A DNA stretch of 64,000 nt from Nonomuraea turkmeniaca (GTDB lineage: Bacteria > Actinomycetota > Actinomycetes > Streptosporangiales > Streptosporangiaceae). This document shows positions 34,015 through 42,704 of this stretch, piece by piece; position 1 is the first letter of the stretch, and the number at the start of each line of letters is the position of its first letter. Location of the stretch: the NCBI RefSeq assembly GCF_005889735.1, contig NZ_VCKY01000006.1, positions 1-64,000 of the forward strand, given 5' to 3'. Under the pieces are notes generated by a model. That model was not told the origin of the DNA. It worked only from the letters and a program-made list of their open reading frames with translations, and did no database searches. The position numbers and the translations under genes were made by a program.

Positions 34015-34851
34015 GTGAACCGCGCCGGACTCGCCGAAATACTCCGCACAGCCCGGGCCCGTGTACGGCCGCAGGACGTCGGACTGCCGGCGGGGACGCG
34101 TCGCCAGGTGCCGGGTCTGCGCCGGGAAGAACTGGCCATGCTCGCAGGCCTGAGCGTCGATTACGTGGTCCGGCTGGAGCAGGGGCGCGGACCGCGACCC
34201 TCGAGTCAGGTCATCGCCGCGTTGGCCCAGGCCCTGCGGCTCGCCGACGACGATCGCGACCTGCTGTTCCGGCTCGCCGGACACGAGCCGCCACAGGCTG
34301 GGCGCATCGCGATGGTCGTACGGCCGAGCGTGCTTCGGCTGCTGGACCGCATGGCGGATCTACCCGTACTGGTGCTGTCGGCCAAGGGCGACGTGCTGGC
34401 CTGGAACCCCCTCGGAGCAGCGCTTCAAGGCGACATGTCCGCATGGCCGCGGCGGCAACGCAACCTCATCTGGCAACGTTTTCTCGGCAGCAGCCGCTGC
34501 CAGGTCGCCGCAGGCACGGACGAGGACGACGCGGCCGCCCGCGCCTCGGTCGGCACGCTGCGCGCCGCACAGGCCCGTTACCCTAATGACCCCGACCTGA
34601 TCCGGATGATCGCGGAACTACGTCGTGGCAACCGGCGATTCGACGAGCTCTGGCGGGAGGGACACTCCTCCCCCTGGCGCGCCGCGACCAAGAGCATCAG
34701 GCATCCCCGCCTGGGCACGATCTCGCTCGACTGCGACATCATGCTGCTCCCGGACGGTCACCAGACCGTGCTCGTGTACTCCGCCGAGCCGGGATCCCCC
34801 GAAGCGACGGCCCTCGACATGCTGCGGGTGATCGGGCTCCAGCAGGTGTGA
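34015..34851 (+). CDS. XRE-family regulator with MmyB-like ligand-binding domain
   Basis: GTG 34015 begins a 278-residue protein. It has an XRE helix-turn-helix (GLRREELAMLAGLSVDYVVR, then LEQGRGPRPSSQVIAALAQA), a linker with DRDLLFRLAGHEPP, and the MmyB-like PAS-related domain (VLVLSAKGDVLAWNPLGAAL, LIRMIAELRRGNRRFDELWR, KSIRHPRLGTISLDCDIMLL). This architecture is typical of actinobacterial regulators divergent to a short-chain dehydrogenase, exactly as here, which they usually regulate. The domain may bind a fatty-acid-like ligand. Confidence 0.87.
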   Translation: MNRAGLAEILRTARARVRPQDVGLPAGTRRQVPGLRREELAMLAGLSVDYVVRLEQGRGPRPSSQVIAALAQALRLADDDRDLLFRLAGHEPPQAGRIAMVVRPSVLRLLDRMADLPVLVLSAKGDVLAWNPLGAALQGDMSAWPRRQRNLIWQRFLGSSRCQVAAGTDEDDAAARASVGTLRAAQARYPNDPDLIRMIAELRRGNRRFDELWREGHSSPWRAATKSIRHPRLGTISLDCDIMLLPDGHQTVLVYSAEPGSPEATALDMLRVIGLQQV

Positions 34852-34985
34852 GGCAGACGGGTTCCGCCGAACGGTTCACCGCCCGGATTGTGCGCCAGCA
34901 TCTGGTCCTGCTCGTCGCAGGCATGCCGGAGAAGGTGTCTTCTATCCTTTGGAATGATCTTTTGGCAGGCGTACGAACAAGATGA
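34848..34985 (+). CDS. Possible 45-residue coupled small ORF
   Basis: GTG 34848 overlaps the regulator's stop as GTGTGA and opens MRQTGSAERFTARIVRQHLV, then LLVAGMPEKVSSILWNDLLA. It would be a short helical basic peptide. There is no independent ribosome-binding site, and chance cannot be excluded. Confidence 0.25.
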   Translation: MRQTGSAERFTARIVRQHLVLLVAGMPEKVSSILWNDLLAGVRTR

Positions 34986-35331
34986 GCCCGGAACGATGGA
35001 GCATCGTCATTTCAGGACTCGGGATTGCTCGGGGCCTGATACAGCCGTGTTGCACAGGAAACAAATGACACATAATGCCGATGGCCAAGAACAGATGGTT
35101 GCCCGGTGGTTGCTCGCGTGTGCGCGACACAGGGCGGCGCATATGGACACTGGACGACACGACGGCGGGGAGCATCCCCGCGCGGGATCCTGCTCCGATC
35201 ACCGCATCGTCTTCGGCACCGTCACCGTCGCTGTCGGCTGAGCACGTTGGGCCTCCACGATTGCCCGGCGGGGTGTCCAACCGTGGGTACGGTATGCGGC
35301 GGTATAGCGGCCGATGTCCACGGCGCGAAAA
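34986..35331. other. Gap of comparatively low GC, no supported gene
   Basis: This stretch is less GC-rich than the average and has no convincing coding frame. Near its right end GGTATGCGGC and GGTATAGCGG are adjacent near-repeats (35291-35310) upstream of the alginate-lyase promoter and could bind a regulator. Confidence 0.4.
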
Positions 35332-35360
35332 TTGACAGCTGAGTCGGCGGCTGGCTGAAT
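35332..35360 (+). promoter_or_regulatory. Candidate promoter of the alginate-lyase-family gene
   Basis: TTGACA (35332-35337) is a consensus -35; 17 bases later CTGAAT (35355-35360) is a weak -10. The start codon is 27 bases downstream. Confidence 0.45.
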
Positions 35361-35386
35361 GGACGTCCGCGCCTGGAAGGAAACCT

Positions 35387-36538
35387 GTGCGTCTCGCTCG
35401 CCCTCTCGCCGCCACCATGCTCGTGACCGCCGCCTTATCCACCCCGCAGCCTGCGCAGGCGGCCGCATTCAAGCATCCCGGCGTCCTGGTCAGCCGTGCT
35501 CAGCTCGACTTCGTCAAAGCCAACCTCGACAACGAACCGTGGAAGTCTGCCTGGGAAGCCCTGCAACGCAGTTCCTATGCCTCGCTGTCCTACACGGCCA
35601 AGCCCCGCGCCATCGTGGAGTGCGGTATGTACGGGAACCCCGACCACGGCTGCTCGGACGAGCGTGAGGACGCCAATGCGGCCTACACACACGCCCTGCG
35701 GTGGTACCTGACCAAGGACTCCCGCTACGCCAAGAAGGCGATCCAGATCATGGACGCCTGGTCAGCCGTGATCACCGAGCACACCGGGAGCAACGCGCCG
35801 CTACAGACTGGCTTTGCGGGCGCCAACTTCTCCCGCGCCGCCGAGCTCATCAAGCACACCTACACCGGCTGGACCCAGGCCGGCCGGTTCGCCGACAAGC
35901 TGCGCACCGTGTACCTCCCGACCGTGATCGCCGGAAAGCCCAACAATCAAGGCAACTGGGAACTGATCATGACCGATGCCGCCATCGGCATCGCCGTGCA
36001 CCTGGACGACCGCGCCTCCTTCGACCGAGCGGTCACGACCTGGCGCGGCAGGCTGCCCGCCTACATCTACCTCAAGACGGACGGCTCGCTGCCCAAAGCT
36101 CCGCCGAACAGCAAGCACGACACCGAAGCCGAGATCATCGACTATTGGCACGGGCAGACCACGTTCGTGAACGGCCTGGCCCAGGAAACCTGCCGCGACT
36201 TCGGCCACACCGGATGGGGCATCGCGGCCATCTCCCACGTCGCGGAGACGGCCCGCCACCAGGGCGTGGACCTGTACGCCGAGGCCAAGCACCGGCTGCG
36301 ATTCGCGATGGAGTTCCACGCTCGCCTGCAACTGGGCGCGACGGTGCCATCGTGGCTGTGCGGCGGAAAGGTCACCCTCGGCCTCGGGCCGAACCTCGAA
36401 GTCGGCTACAACGCGCTGCACCAGCGTTTCGGATACGACATGCCCCAAGCCGCGAAGTGGGTGAAGCAGAAGCGCCCGGTCGGTGCCTCGCGCTTCCTGG
36501 CCTGGGAGACCCTCACTCACGCGAAGAACCCGCGCTAA
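35387..36538 (+). CDS. Secreted alginate lyase-family (PL5-like fold) protein
   Basis: GTG 35387 starts a 383-residue protein with a signal peptide (MRLARPLAATMLVTAALSTP, cleavage after AQAA). The mature part is the alpha/alpha-barrel of the alginate-lyase superfamily (PF05426): GVLVSRAQLDFVKANLDNEP, HALRWYLTKDSRYAKKAIQI, NNQGNWELIMTDAAIGIAVH, and DTEAEIIDYWHGQTTFVNGL followed by ETCRDFGHTGWGIAAISH, where the His and Tyr/Arg catalytic residues are expected. The true substrate may be another uronate or plant polysaccharide. The TAA is followed, in the same frame, by an FG-GAP repeat remnant, suggesting a former multidomain protein. Confidence 0.82.
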   Translation: MRLARPLAATMLVTAALSTPQPAQAAAFKHPGVLVSRAQLDFVKANLDNEPWKSAWEALQRSSYASLSYTAKPRAIVECGMYGNPDHGCSDEREDANAAYTHALRWYLTKDSRYAKKAIQIMDAWSAVITEHTGSNAPLQTGFAGANFSRAAELIKHTYTGWTQAGRFADKLRTVYLPTVIAGKPNNQGNWELIMTDAAIGIAVHLDDRASFDRAVTTWRGRLPAYIYLKTDGSLPKAPPNSKHDTEAEIIDYWHGQTTFVNGLAQETCRDFGHTGWGIAAISHVAETARHQGVDLYAEAKHRLRFAMEFHARLQLGATVPSWLCGGKVTLGLGPNLEVGYNALHQRFGYDMPQAAKWVKQKRPVGASRFLAWETLTHAKNPR

Positions 36539-36544
36539 GCCGCG

Positions 36545-36690
36545 ATGAGTGGATCGGCCACGCCGGACTTCACCTCCGACGGCGTGGCCGACATCTTCTC
36601 AGCCGCCACCGGAACGCTGACTGTCTGGAACAGCCAAGGCGGCAACACGTTCGGCCCGGCCACCGCGATCGGCTCCGGCTGGACGGTGCA
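36545..36690 (+). pseudogene. FG-GAP/VCBS repeat remnant
   Basis: The frame reads TPDFTSDGVADIFSAATGTL, then TVWNSQGGNTFGPATAIG and SGW. It corresponds to one blade of the propeller in the 24720 protein (DLFSAATGTLTIWN). It lies six bases after, and in the same frame as, the alginate-lyase stop codon, then runs into unrelated sequence. Confidence 0.65.
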
Positions 36691-37030
36691 CCCGCGGCGC
36701 TCGGGATCAACGAGGCGACTGTGCCGGAAAGCTATCTCGCCGCCCTCGCCGTGCTGAACCTGCTCACCGAGACAGCCGAGGCCGGCCCGGTCGTGATGAC
36801 CGCGGAGGACGCGCATTGGCTCGACCCGTCCACCGCCGACGTGCTCGCGTTCCTCGGACGGCGACTGGAGTCGGAGCCGATCCTGCTGCTCGCCTCGGCC
36901 CGCACCGGCGTGGCGCCCAGGCTGGACGAGGCGGGGCTTGCGGACCTGGTCCTTTCTCCTCTGTCCGAACAGGACGCCGCCGCGCTGCTCGACGCCCACG
37001 CGAAAGACCTGCCCGCCGTCCATCACCCGC
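36690..37030 (+). pseudogene. LuxR/MalT-type AAA ATPase fragment
   Basis: The frame contains LAALAVLNLLTETAEAGPVV, then MTAEDAHWLDPSTADVLAFL, GRRLESEPILLLASARTG and VLSPLSEQDAAALLDAHA. This is the Walker B to sensor region of large LuxR-family ATPase regulators (VxDDAHWLD). Both the P-loop side and the TPR/HTH side are absent. Confidence 0.65.
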
Positions 37031-37044
37031 TCATCCGCTCTGCC

Positions 37045-37150
37045 TCCACCAGGCGGCCGGTGCCGTCCGCCGCCGCGATGTGCAGCGGACTCTGGCCGGT
37101 CCGGCTCCCCCGGCACCGAGCACACAGCACGAGCTCGGCACCGGGGGCGT
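37045..37150 (-). pseudogene. Ankyrin-repeat fragment
   Basis: On the minus strand RTGQSPLHIAAADGTGRLVE matches one ankyrin helix-loop (xGxSPLHxAAxxG). Only one repeat is present, wedged between the LuxR fragment and the GH5 gene. Confidence 0.4.
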
Positions 37151-37159
37151 GAGGGCCGT

Positions 37160-37175
37160 ACCGCGGATCCGCGGT
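37160..37175. repeat. 16-bp perfect palindrome
   Basis: ACCGCGGATCCGCGGT is a perfect palindrome located 17 bases past the 3' end of the minus-strand GH5 gene. It may form part of its terminator or simply be a restriction-like inverted repeat. Confidence 0.4.
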
Positions 37176-37191
37176 CACGTCGAGACGACCG

Positions 37192-38697
37192 TTAGACGGC
37201 CGTGCGTGACCACTGCTGGTTGGTGCCGGTGTTGCAGGGATACTGCTTGAGGATCACGCCGTCCGCGGTCGATGCGGACGGCACGTCCACGCATTTGCTG
37301 CTGTGTCGTGCCCGGAGCTGGAAGTAGCCGCCGTTGGCGACCATCTGGAACTGCTGGTTGGTGCCGGTGCCACAGGTGTACTGGATGAGCTCGGCACCGT
37401 CGGCGGTGGAAGCGCTCACCACATCGAGGCACTTTCCGCTGTGGCGGCTGATGATGCGCCAGTAGCCGCTGCCGGCGTCCTGGAACTGCCACTGCTGCCA
37501 CGCGTTGCCGCCGTACGTGTACTGGCCGACGCGCGCACCGTTGTCGGTGTTCGGTTGTTGGACGTCCATGGCCTTGCCGCTGTGGCGCACGTTGATCCTG
37601 TAGGTGGAGTCGCCGCCGCCGATGGTGTCGCCCCAGGCATACCGGATCCGGTCAGCGCCGGAGGTGTTGCGGACGGTCAAGTTGAGATCGGTGCCGCTGC
37701 CGCTCAGGGCGTACATCGAGTACCAGTCGTAGCCGATGTCGCCCGGCTTGCCGCCGAGGGCGGGCCAGTAGGTGCCGCCCATTTGGTTGTCACGCATGAC
37801 CTGGGCCATGGCGCGGATGTGGCGCACGAAGTTGTCGGTGCTGTTCGCGTCGCCGTAGTTGAGGCCGGTGGACATCGGCGCGCCGAACTCAGTGGCGACC
37901 GCGCGGGAGGCGCAGTTGCCCAGACGCGTCTGAATGTGGCTTCGGAAGGCGTCGTAGGTCATCGCGCCGTAGAAGAAGGCGTAGTGGTGGAAGGACAGCA
38001 GCGTCGAGTTGAAGCGGCTGTCGTTGCAGATGTCCCGCAGGTCCTGGCTGTAGCCGGTGCCGCCGATGAGCACCCGGCCGGGCACTGCCGAGGTGTGATA
38101 GCTGAGCCAGTTCGCTGCGACGTTGCGCCATTCCGCCGATGTGTAGCCGTGCGGCTCGTTCATCGGCTCGAAGTAGACGTTGCTGTTCGAGCCGTACGTG
38201 TTGGTCACGCTGGACCACATCGTGTTCCATGCGGCGATGTTCGTGATCCTGCCGCCGGAGGCGGCGCCGTCCTCCCAATAGGCGAGGATGACCTTGAATC
38301 CACGGGCGGTGGCGGCGTCAATGGCGCCGCGGTAGGCGTTCCACCAGGTCGTGTTGGCCACGGTGTGCGTGTTGATAGGCAGCCGGACGGTGTTGACGCC
38401 CATGGTGGAGGCCATGTCGTCGTAGAGGGCGTTGGCCTTGGCCCGTACTGTCGCGTTGCTGTCGGACTGGCTCAGGCCCTGCACGACGAGCGTGCCGGTG
38501 CTGAAGTTGTCACCCAGCACGGCCCAGTTCATGCCTCGGAATTGGCTGGTGGCGGCATCGGCCGGCGGCGCGGAGACGACGAGGCTTGCCACCGCGGTGA
38601 GCGCGGTCACCACAATAGCGATCAGTAACCGGCGCGACGACCGGGTGCTCCGCGACGGTCCTGATGAGTGACCATCAGACGCCGTGATCAGTGTCAT
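37192..38697 (-). CDS. Secreted GH5-family glycosidase with C-terminal ricin-B (CBM13) domain
   Basis: ATG 38697 is chosen (GTG 38712 is an alternative). A long twin-Arg-containing signal peptide (SRRLLIAIVVTALTAVASLV) ends at ADAA. The GH5 barrel occupies about residues 30-310: acid/base Glu in VYFEPMNEPHG, SFHHYAFF, and nucleophile Glu in AVATEFGAP. A ricin-type trefoil at about 350-500 follows, with three QxW repeats (NAWQQWQFQ, NQQFQM, NQQWSR). The enzyme probably cleaves beta-mannan, cellulose or another beta-glycan; the exact subfamily is unclear. It is first (downstream-most) of the minus-strand wall-degrading series. Confidence 0.83.
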   Translation of the reverse strand: MTLITASDGHSSGPSRSTRSSRRLLIAIVVTALTAVASLVVSAPPADAATSQFRGMNWAVLGDNFSTGTLVVQGLSQSDSNATVRAKANALYDDMASTMGVNTVRLPINTHTVANTTWWNAYRGAIDAATARGFKVILAYWEDGAASGGRITNIAAWNTMWSSVTNTYGSNSNVYFEPMNEPHGYTSAEWRNVAANWLSYHTSAVPGRVLIGGTGYSQDLRDICNDSRFNSTLLSFHHYAFFYGAMTYDAFRSHIQTRLGNCASRAVATEFGAPMSTGLNYGDANSTDNFVRHIRAMAQVMRDNQMGGTYWPALGGKPGDIGYDWYSMYALSGSGTDLNLTVRNTSGADRIRYAWGDTIGGGDSTYRINVRHSGKAMDVQQPNTDNGARVGQYTYGGNAWQQWQFQDAGSGYWRIISRHSGKCLDVVSASTADGAELIQYTCGTGTNQQFQMVANGGYFQLRARHSSKCVDVPSASTADGVILKQYPCNTGTNQQWSRTAV

Positions 38698-38913
38698 GAA
38701 ATGTCCAATCACTAGGTCTAAATTCCTGGGTCAAACCTCACTTGCAGACATCATGGTGCTGACGCACGTCCGGGCCGCGCGCATCGTGCTGCTCCCCCAG
38801 CAGGACCGGCGGCTGTGGGACATTGCTACGTGGGGACGGCGGCGGTGACTTGGGTCGCCGCTTCGTTGCGCACAGCGGGTTGCCGCGGGCGTTCCACCGC
38901 GCCACAAGGGGTG

Positions 38914-39327
38914 TTACGAGTCCCCAGAGGGACCCGCGATCGAGGTGCCGGTGCGGACCGGCACGCCGAGGTCGGGCGAGCCGTCCGAGTTCCAGTTGAT
39001 CTTCTGAGCCCGCGTGGTGCGGGTGGTGCCACAGCCCTGGCCGGCGGAGGAGTTCGCGTGGTGGACGACCCAGGTTTCGGCGTTGTCGGGTGACCTGACA
39101 GAGGAGGCGCGACCCGGGCCGTGGACGCCGTTGACGTCGCTGCGTTGGAAGATGGGCGTGGTCTTCTCGTCCATGAGCTGTCGCTGTACACGATCGAGGG
39201 GGTCCGCGCTGTTGGGCGTACCGACGAGAGGGTTGGTGAACGACGGACCGGGCGCCGCGAGCCCTGGCGAGGCGGGGACGACCGCGCCCAGCACGTCCGC
39301 GACGGCAAGGATAAGCAGCCGCCGCAC
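38914..39327 (-). pseudogene. GH43 gene reduced to its two ends (internal deletion)
   Basis: GTG 39327 encodes a signal peptide (MRRLLILAVADVLGAVVPAS) and the usual GH43 start FTNPLVGTPNSADP. Then, after a junk-like joint (LDRVQRQLMDEKTTP), it jumps to the GH43 C-terminal segment (GVHGPGRASSVRSPDNAETW, then VVHHANSSAGQGCGTTRTTR, AQKINWNSDGSPDLGVPV). The whole catalytic propeller middle, including the Asp and Glu residues, is missing, yet the 137-residue frame is open. A folded product is unlikely. Confidence 0.65.
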
Positions 39328-39482
39328 CGTTTTCTCTTTTGCACCAATATCGGGGCTCCTTTCTGGGGGATCTGCGCTGGGTAGGCGTGGTGATGGGGGT
39401 CGGCGACGCGCCGCCGCGCGGGTCGAGCCGTTGACGGGGCGCTCGGCGTGTCGAGTGGTTGGCGGCCCCGCCCCAGGGCGGC

Positions 39483-41006
39483 TCAGCCCCAGTGTTGCAG
39501 TAGCCGGTCGTATTCGGCCTGGGTGATCGGCAGGACGGTGCCGTGGCGCGGCCGGCCGGGCATGGTGTAGCTGGAGATGGGTGACCATTGCCGGGTGTTC
39601 AGGTCGGTGGTCGTGAACGGTACGTAGCCCCGACCTCCGTACTCGTCGATGAACATGTACCAGCGCTCGTCGGTGTTCGATTTGAAGACCAGCGGACCCT
39701 CGCCTTGGCTGATCGCGTTGTTCCCGAGGCAGTCCGCGACGAACGAGTAGGTGCGGTTGAGCATGGTCGTCGACTTCTCGGCGAGGATGAACTTGCCGCA
39801 CGGCGTCTGCGACGAGCTCCGCTCGTCCTTCGTGAAGCGGTAGTAGGTGCCGTTGTGCTTGGTGAGCGTCGAATCGATCGTCGAGTAGCCCTTGTCGACC
39901 CAGACCTGCGCGGTGCTGAAGGTCCGGAAGTCGGAGGTCGTGGCGTACATCATCCGGTTGTAGGTGGTGCCGGTGTGGTTCGGGTCGCCGGCGGAGTACA
40001 GCTTCGACGCCCAGAACACGACGTACTGGCCGAGTCCCTCGTCGTAGTACGCCTCCGGGGCCCACGTGTTGCCGGCCGTGTCCGGTGAGACGCGTGCCAG
40101 GCGCGGCGCGCTCCAGTTCACCAGGTCGGTCGACTCCCAGACCACGATGGACTTGCTGCCTGTCCGCTGGACCTGATCCCAGTTGCCGTTGCCGTACATC
40201 CGCAGGTCGGTGGCGATCTGGTAGAACTTGTCGCCCTGCGGGGAACGGATGATGAACGGGTCGCGCACGCCGCGGGTTCCCAGGGTCGAGGTCAACACGG
40301 GCCGCCCACCGTTGAGCTGGCGCCACCGGGTCGGGTCGTTGCCCTGGCTGAGCGCGAAGTAGACCTGCTCGCCGGCGGAGGTGTTCTCGCCGGTGAAGTA
40401 GGTGAACAGATAGCCGGCGTACTTCGGGGCCGGTGCCGTGCCGACCTGGACCAGTTGCCACTGCTGGTTGGCGGCGCCCGTGTCGGTGTACTGGGAGATT
40501 CGCGCGCCGTCGGCAGTGGACTGCTCCCAGACGTCGAGGGCCTTGCCGCTGTTGCGGTTGATGAGCTTGACATATCCGCTGTCGGTATCCACGACTCGGA
40601 ATTGCTGGTTGGTGCCGCCGTTGTCGGTCCACTGGACGACGTTCGCACCGTTCGCCGTGGACGCCGAGGCGACGTCCACCACCTTGCCGCTGTGCCGGGC
40701 TCGGAGCTTGTGGTAGCCGCTGCCGGCGTCGACGAACTGGAACTGCTGGCTCGCCTGGTCGGCGCGGGTCCGTTGCTGGACGGCGGCGCCGTCAGCGGTC
40801 GACTGGTCGGCGATGTCGACCGCTTTGCCGCTGTGCCGCGAGACGATCTGGTAGTACGCCGCCGGGTCGATCACGGCCGCGTTCGCCGGCGGTCCCGTGA
40901 GCAGTGCGGCGGCGCAGCTCGCGATCAGTGCGCCGACGAGGACGAATGTGGTGCGGCGTCGGTGCGGACGTCGCGGGGAGGTCGGATCGTGGAGAGGCTG
41001 TGTCAT
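39483..41006 (-). CDS. Secreted ricin-B (CBM13) plus GH43-like glycosidase
   Basis: A 507-residue protein with a Tat-like or Sec signal (RRRTTFVLVGALIASCAAAL, ending ANAA). A ricin-B trefoil spans about 50-190 with repeated SGKxxDxxxxSTADGA and QQFQF/QQFRV/QQWQL motifs. A five-bladed propeller of GH43/GH32 type spans about 195-505 (GVRDPFIIRSPQGDKFYQIA, WAPEAYYDEGLGQYVVFWAS, EGPLVFKSN). The candidate acids are Asp in VRDP and Glu in QGEGPL. Arabinan or galactan side chains of pectin are probable substrates given the neighbours; here the binding module leads, unlike in the GH5 protein. Confidence 0.83.
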   Translation of the reverse strand: MTQPLHDPTSPRRPHRRRTTFVLVGALIASCAAALLTGPPANAAVIDPAAYYQIVSRHSGKAVDIADQSTADGAAVQQRTRADQASQQFQFVDAGSGYHKLRARHSGKVVDVASASTANGANVVQWTDNGGTNQQFRVVDTDSGYVKLINRNSGKALDVWEQSTADGARISQYTDTGAANQQWQLVQVGTAPAPKYAGYLFTYFTGENTSAGEQVYFALSQGNDPTRWRQLNGGRPVLTSTLGTRGVRDPFIIRSPQGDKFYQIATDLRMYGNGNWDQVQRTGSKSIVVWESTDLVNWSAPRLARVSPDTAGNTWAPEAYYDEGLGQYVVFWASKLYSAGDPNHTGTTYNRMMYATTSDFRTFSTAQVWVDKGYSTIDSTLTKHNGTYYRFTKDERSSSQTPCGKFILAEKSTTMLNRTYSFVADCLGNNAISQGEGPLVFKSNTDERWYMFIDEYGGRGYVPFTTTDLNTRQWSPISSYTMPGRPRHGTVLPITQAEYDRLLQHWG

Positions 41007-41100
41007 TGAACCCGTCCAGTGTGATGGTGAAGGGGTATCGGCGCTATGTCGGGGGCACTGCCCGCCCTGTTGCCGGTGCGGTGTCCCGTCAGGTCTCGTG

Positions 41101-42414
41101 TCAGGCGCGGCGGCGGGTGAAGCGCTGGTTGGGGTTGCCGTTGTAGGTGTATTGGGAGATGCGGGCGCCGTCGGCGGTGGAGTATTCCCAGACGTCCACG
41201 GCCAGGCCGGACTCCCGGTTGACGAGGCTGATCACGTCGCCGCCGTGGTCGACCACCCGCCACTGCTGGCCGGTGGCGCCGGTGTCGGCCTGTTGGACAA
41301 CGTCCGTGCCGGTCGCGGTGTCCGTGGGCTGGAGGAACAGGCCGCTGTGCCGGGCTTTGAGGCGGACGTGGCCGTCGCCGGAGTCCACGAACTCGAACTG
41401 CTGGTTGGGGCGACTGTTGGCGGTGTATTGGATGAGCCGTGCGCCGACGGTGGTGGAGGCCTCGTTGATGTCGGCGGCCTTGCCGCTGTGCTGGGCCACC
41501 AGGGTGTAGGCGGCCGGGCCGCCGGGCGTGTCACCCAGCTGGGCTTCCCACCTGGTGTTGGGGCCGGCGGCGTCGGCCGGGAGGCGATCGCGTGCGGCGG
41601 TGTCGCCGTACATGGTCCAGCGGGCCCAGTCGACGACGGTGTTCGGGAAGCGGTTGTCGCTCCAGAAGCTGGTGTGGCTGCCGCCGACGAAGGTGAGGAA
41701 TGCCTTGGGCCAGGTCATCTCCGTGTACGCCTGCCGGGCCGAGGAGTACTGCGTGGTCGAGTCCCGGTCGCCGTGGACGAACAGGACTTTGGCGGAGACC
41801 GAGGCGGCGGGGTTGCCCATGTCCTCGCAGGACTGCGGGTTGGCGGAGATGATCCGGCTGTCGGGCCAGGAGGTCAGCAGGCCATGGGTGATCATGCCGC
41901 CCAGGGAGTGGCCCGAGACTCCGACGCCGATGCCGGTGTTGATGTGTCCGGCCAGCGGTCCGCTCGTGTTGAGGGCGAGGGTCTGGGTGAGGATCTGCGA
42001 GACGTCCTTGGAGGTGTTGCCGTTTCTGACGTCGGTGAAGTTGTGGTTGAAGTGCGGGGCGGGGACGATGAAGCCCGCCGCGGTAAGGGCCCGGATGATG
42101 AACAGGGAGTTCTGCGGGCTGCTTTGGAAGCCGTGGGTGAAGTTGTAGACGGGGAAGACACCGTTGGCGACCGGGGCATTCGTCACCGGGTTGCCGCCGG
42201 GGGTGCCGGTGGCGGGGTAGTAGACGTAGGTGGTGCACGGGCGGCTGCCGCGGGTCCAGTCATACCGGCGCACGCCGACCGCGAACGGCGTGGTCGGCGC
42301 CGTGTCCAGCGGCCCGACGCCGGCGAGCGCCTGCCCCGCGCCAAGCAGGGACAGGCCGAGGCCCGCCGCTCCGGCCGCGCTCACGCTGAGGAATGTCCGC
42401 CGTTGCATGGTCAT
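41101..42414 (-). CDS. Tat-exported alpha/beta hydrolase with ricin-B (CBM13) domain
   Basis: AAGGAG precedes ATG 42414. The N-terminus (MTMQRRTFLSVSAAGAAGLG) is a twin-arginine signal. The hydrolase domain (about 35-290) belongs to the chlorophyllase/PETase-like dienelactone-hydrolase group: oxyanion segment FTHGFQSS, nucleophile Ser about 170 in GHSLGG, Asp in FVHGDRDST and His about 247 in GGSHTSF. A ricin trefoil (about 310-437) with the repeats QQFEF, QQWRV and NQRF completes the protein. Within a pectin-degrading cluster it may be a deacetylase or feruloyl-type esterase. The polyester activity sometimes inferred for such proteins is not shown by the sequence. Confidence 0.8.
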   Translation of the reverse strand: MTMQRRTFLSVSAAGAAGLGLSLLGAGQALAGVGPLDTAPTTPFAVGVRRYDWTRGSRPCTTYVYYPATGTPGGNPVTNAPVANGVFPVYNFTHGFQSSPQNSLFIIRALTAAGFIVPAPHFNHNFTDVRNGNTSKDVSQILTQTLALNTSGPLAGHINTGIGVGVSGHSLGGMITHGLLTSWPDSRIISANPQSCEDMGNPAASVSAKVLFVHGDRDSTTQYSSARQAYTEMTWPKAFLTFVGGSHTSFWSDNRFPNTVVDWARWTMYGDTAARDRLPADAAGPNTRWEAQLGDTPGGPAAYTLVAQHSGKAADINEASTTVGARLIQYTANSRPNQQFEFVDSGDGHVRLKARHSGLFLQPTDTATGTDVVQQADTGATGQQWRVVDHGGDVISLVNRESGLAVDVWEYSTADGARISQYTYNGNPNQRFTRRRA

Positions 42415-42532
42415 GGATGACTCCTTGGGTGCAGGGGTGGCTGTAGCGATGGAGTTCGGTTGGGTCCGTTGCCGGGTGCGTCCAGTCGGCGGCAGGTCAA
42501 CGGGACGCGCGGCGCGAAAGCGCATGCGGCTT

Positions 42533-42563
42533 GCTCCTGCCACCCGCGAGGGGCGGCAGGAGC
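42533..42563. terminator. Hairpin after GH53 tail remnant
   Basis: GCTCCTGCC (42533-42541) pairs with GGCAGGAGC (42555-42563). It lies 13 bases beyond the stop of the minus-strand GH53 tail fragment, so the fragment kept its own terminator. Confidence 0.65.
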
Positions 42564-42575
42564 GTTGTGCGCGTT

Positions 42576-42704
42576 GTCAGGGGAGCCAGCGGATGTTGGG
42601 GTTGACGCGGCCGTTCTGGTCGAAGACGGCCTGGTTCTCCCAGGCGTCGCCGGAGTTGTTGATGTCTGGGCCGGCCGAGGACAACTCGCCATCGGCGCAG
42701 CTCA
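42576..42704 (-). pseudogene. GH53 galactanase C-terminal remnant
   Basis: The minus-strand frame ends GDAWENQAVFDQNGRVNPNI then RWLP and stop. It closely parallels the end of the intact galactanase at 46592 (NEWDNMAVFNWTGHINPHVR). Only about 42 residues remain, starting inside the terminator hairpin of the PL11 gene. Confidence 0.6.

Noticed and set aside
35291-35310. A third SARP-like box (GGTATGCGGC GGTATAGCGG)
   Set aside because: The repeat period is 10, not 11, the orientation is reversed and no -10 box follows at the right distance.
40897-42420. Plus-strand open frame of about 507 codons opposite the hydrolase-ricin gene
   Set aside because: Gly/Val-rich antisense translation without family pattern.
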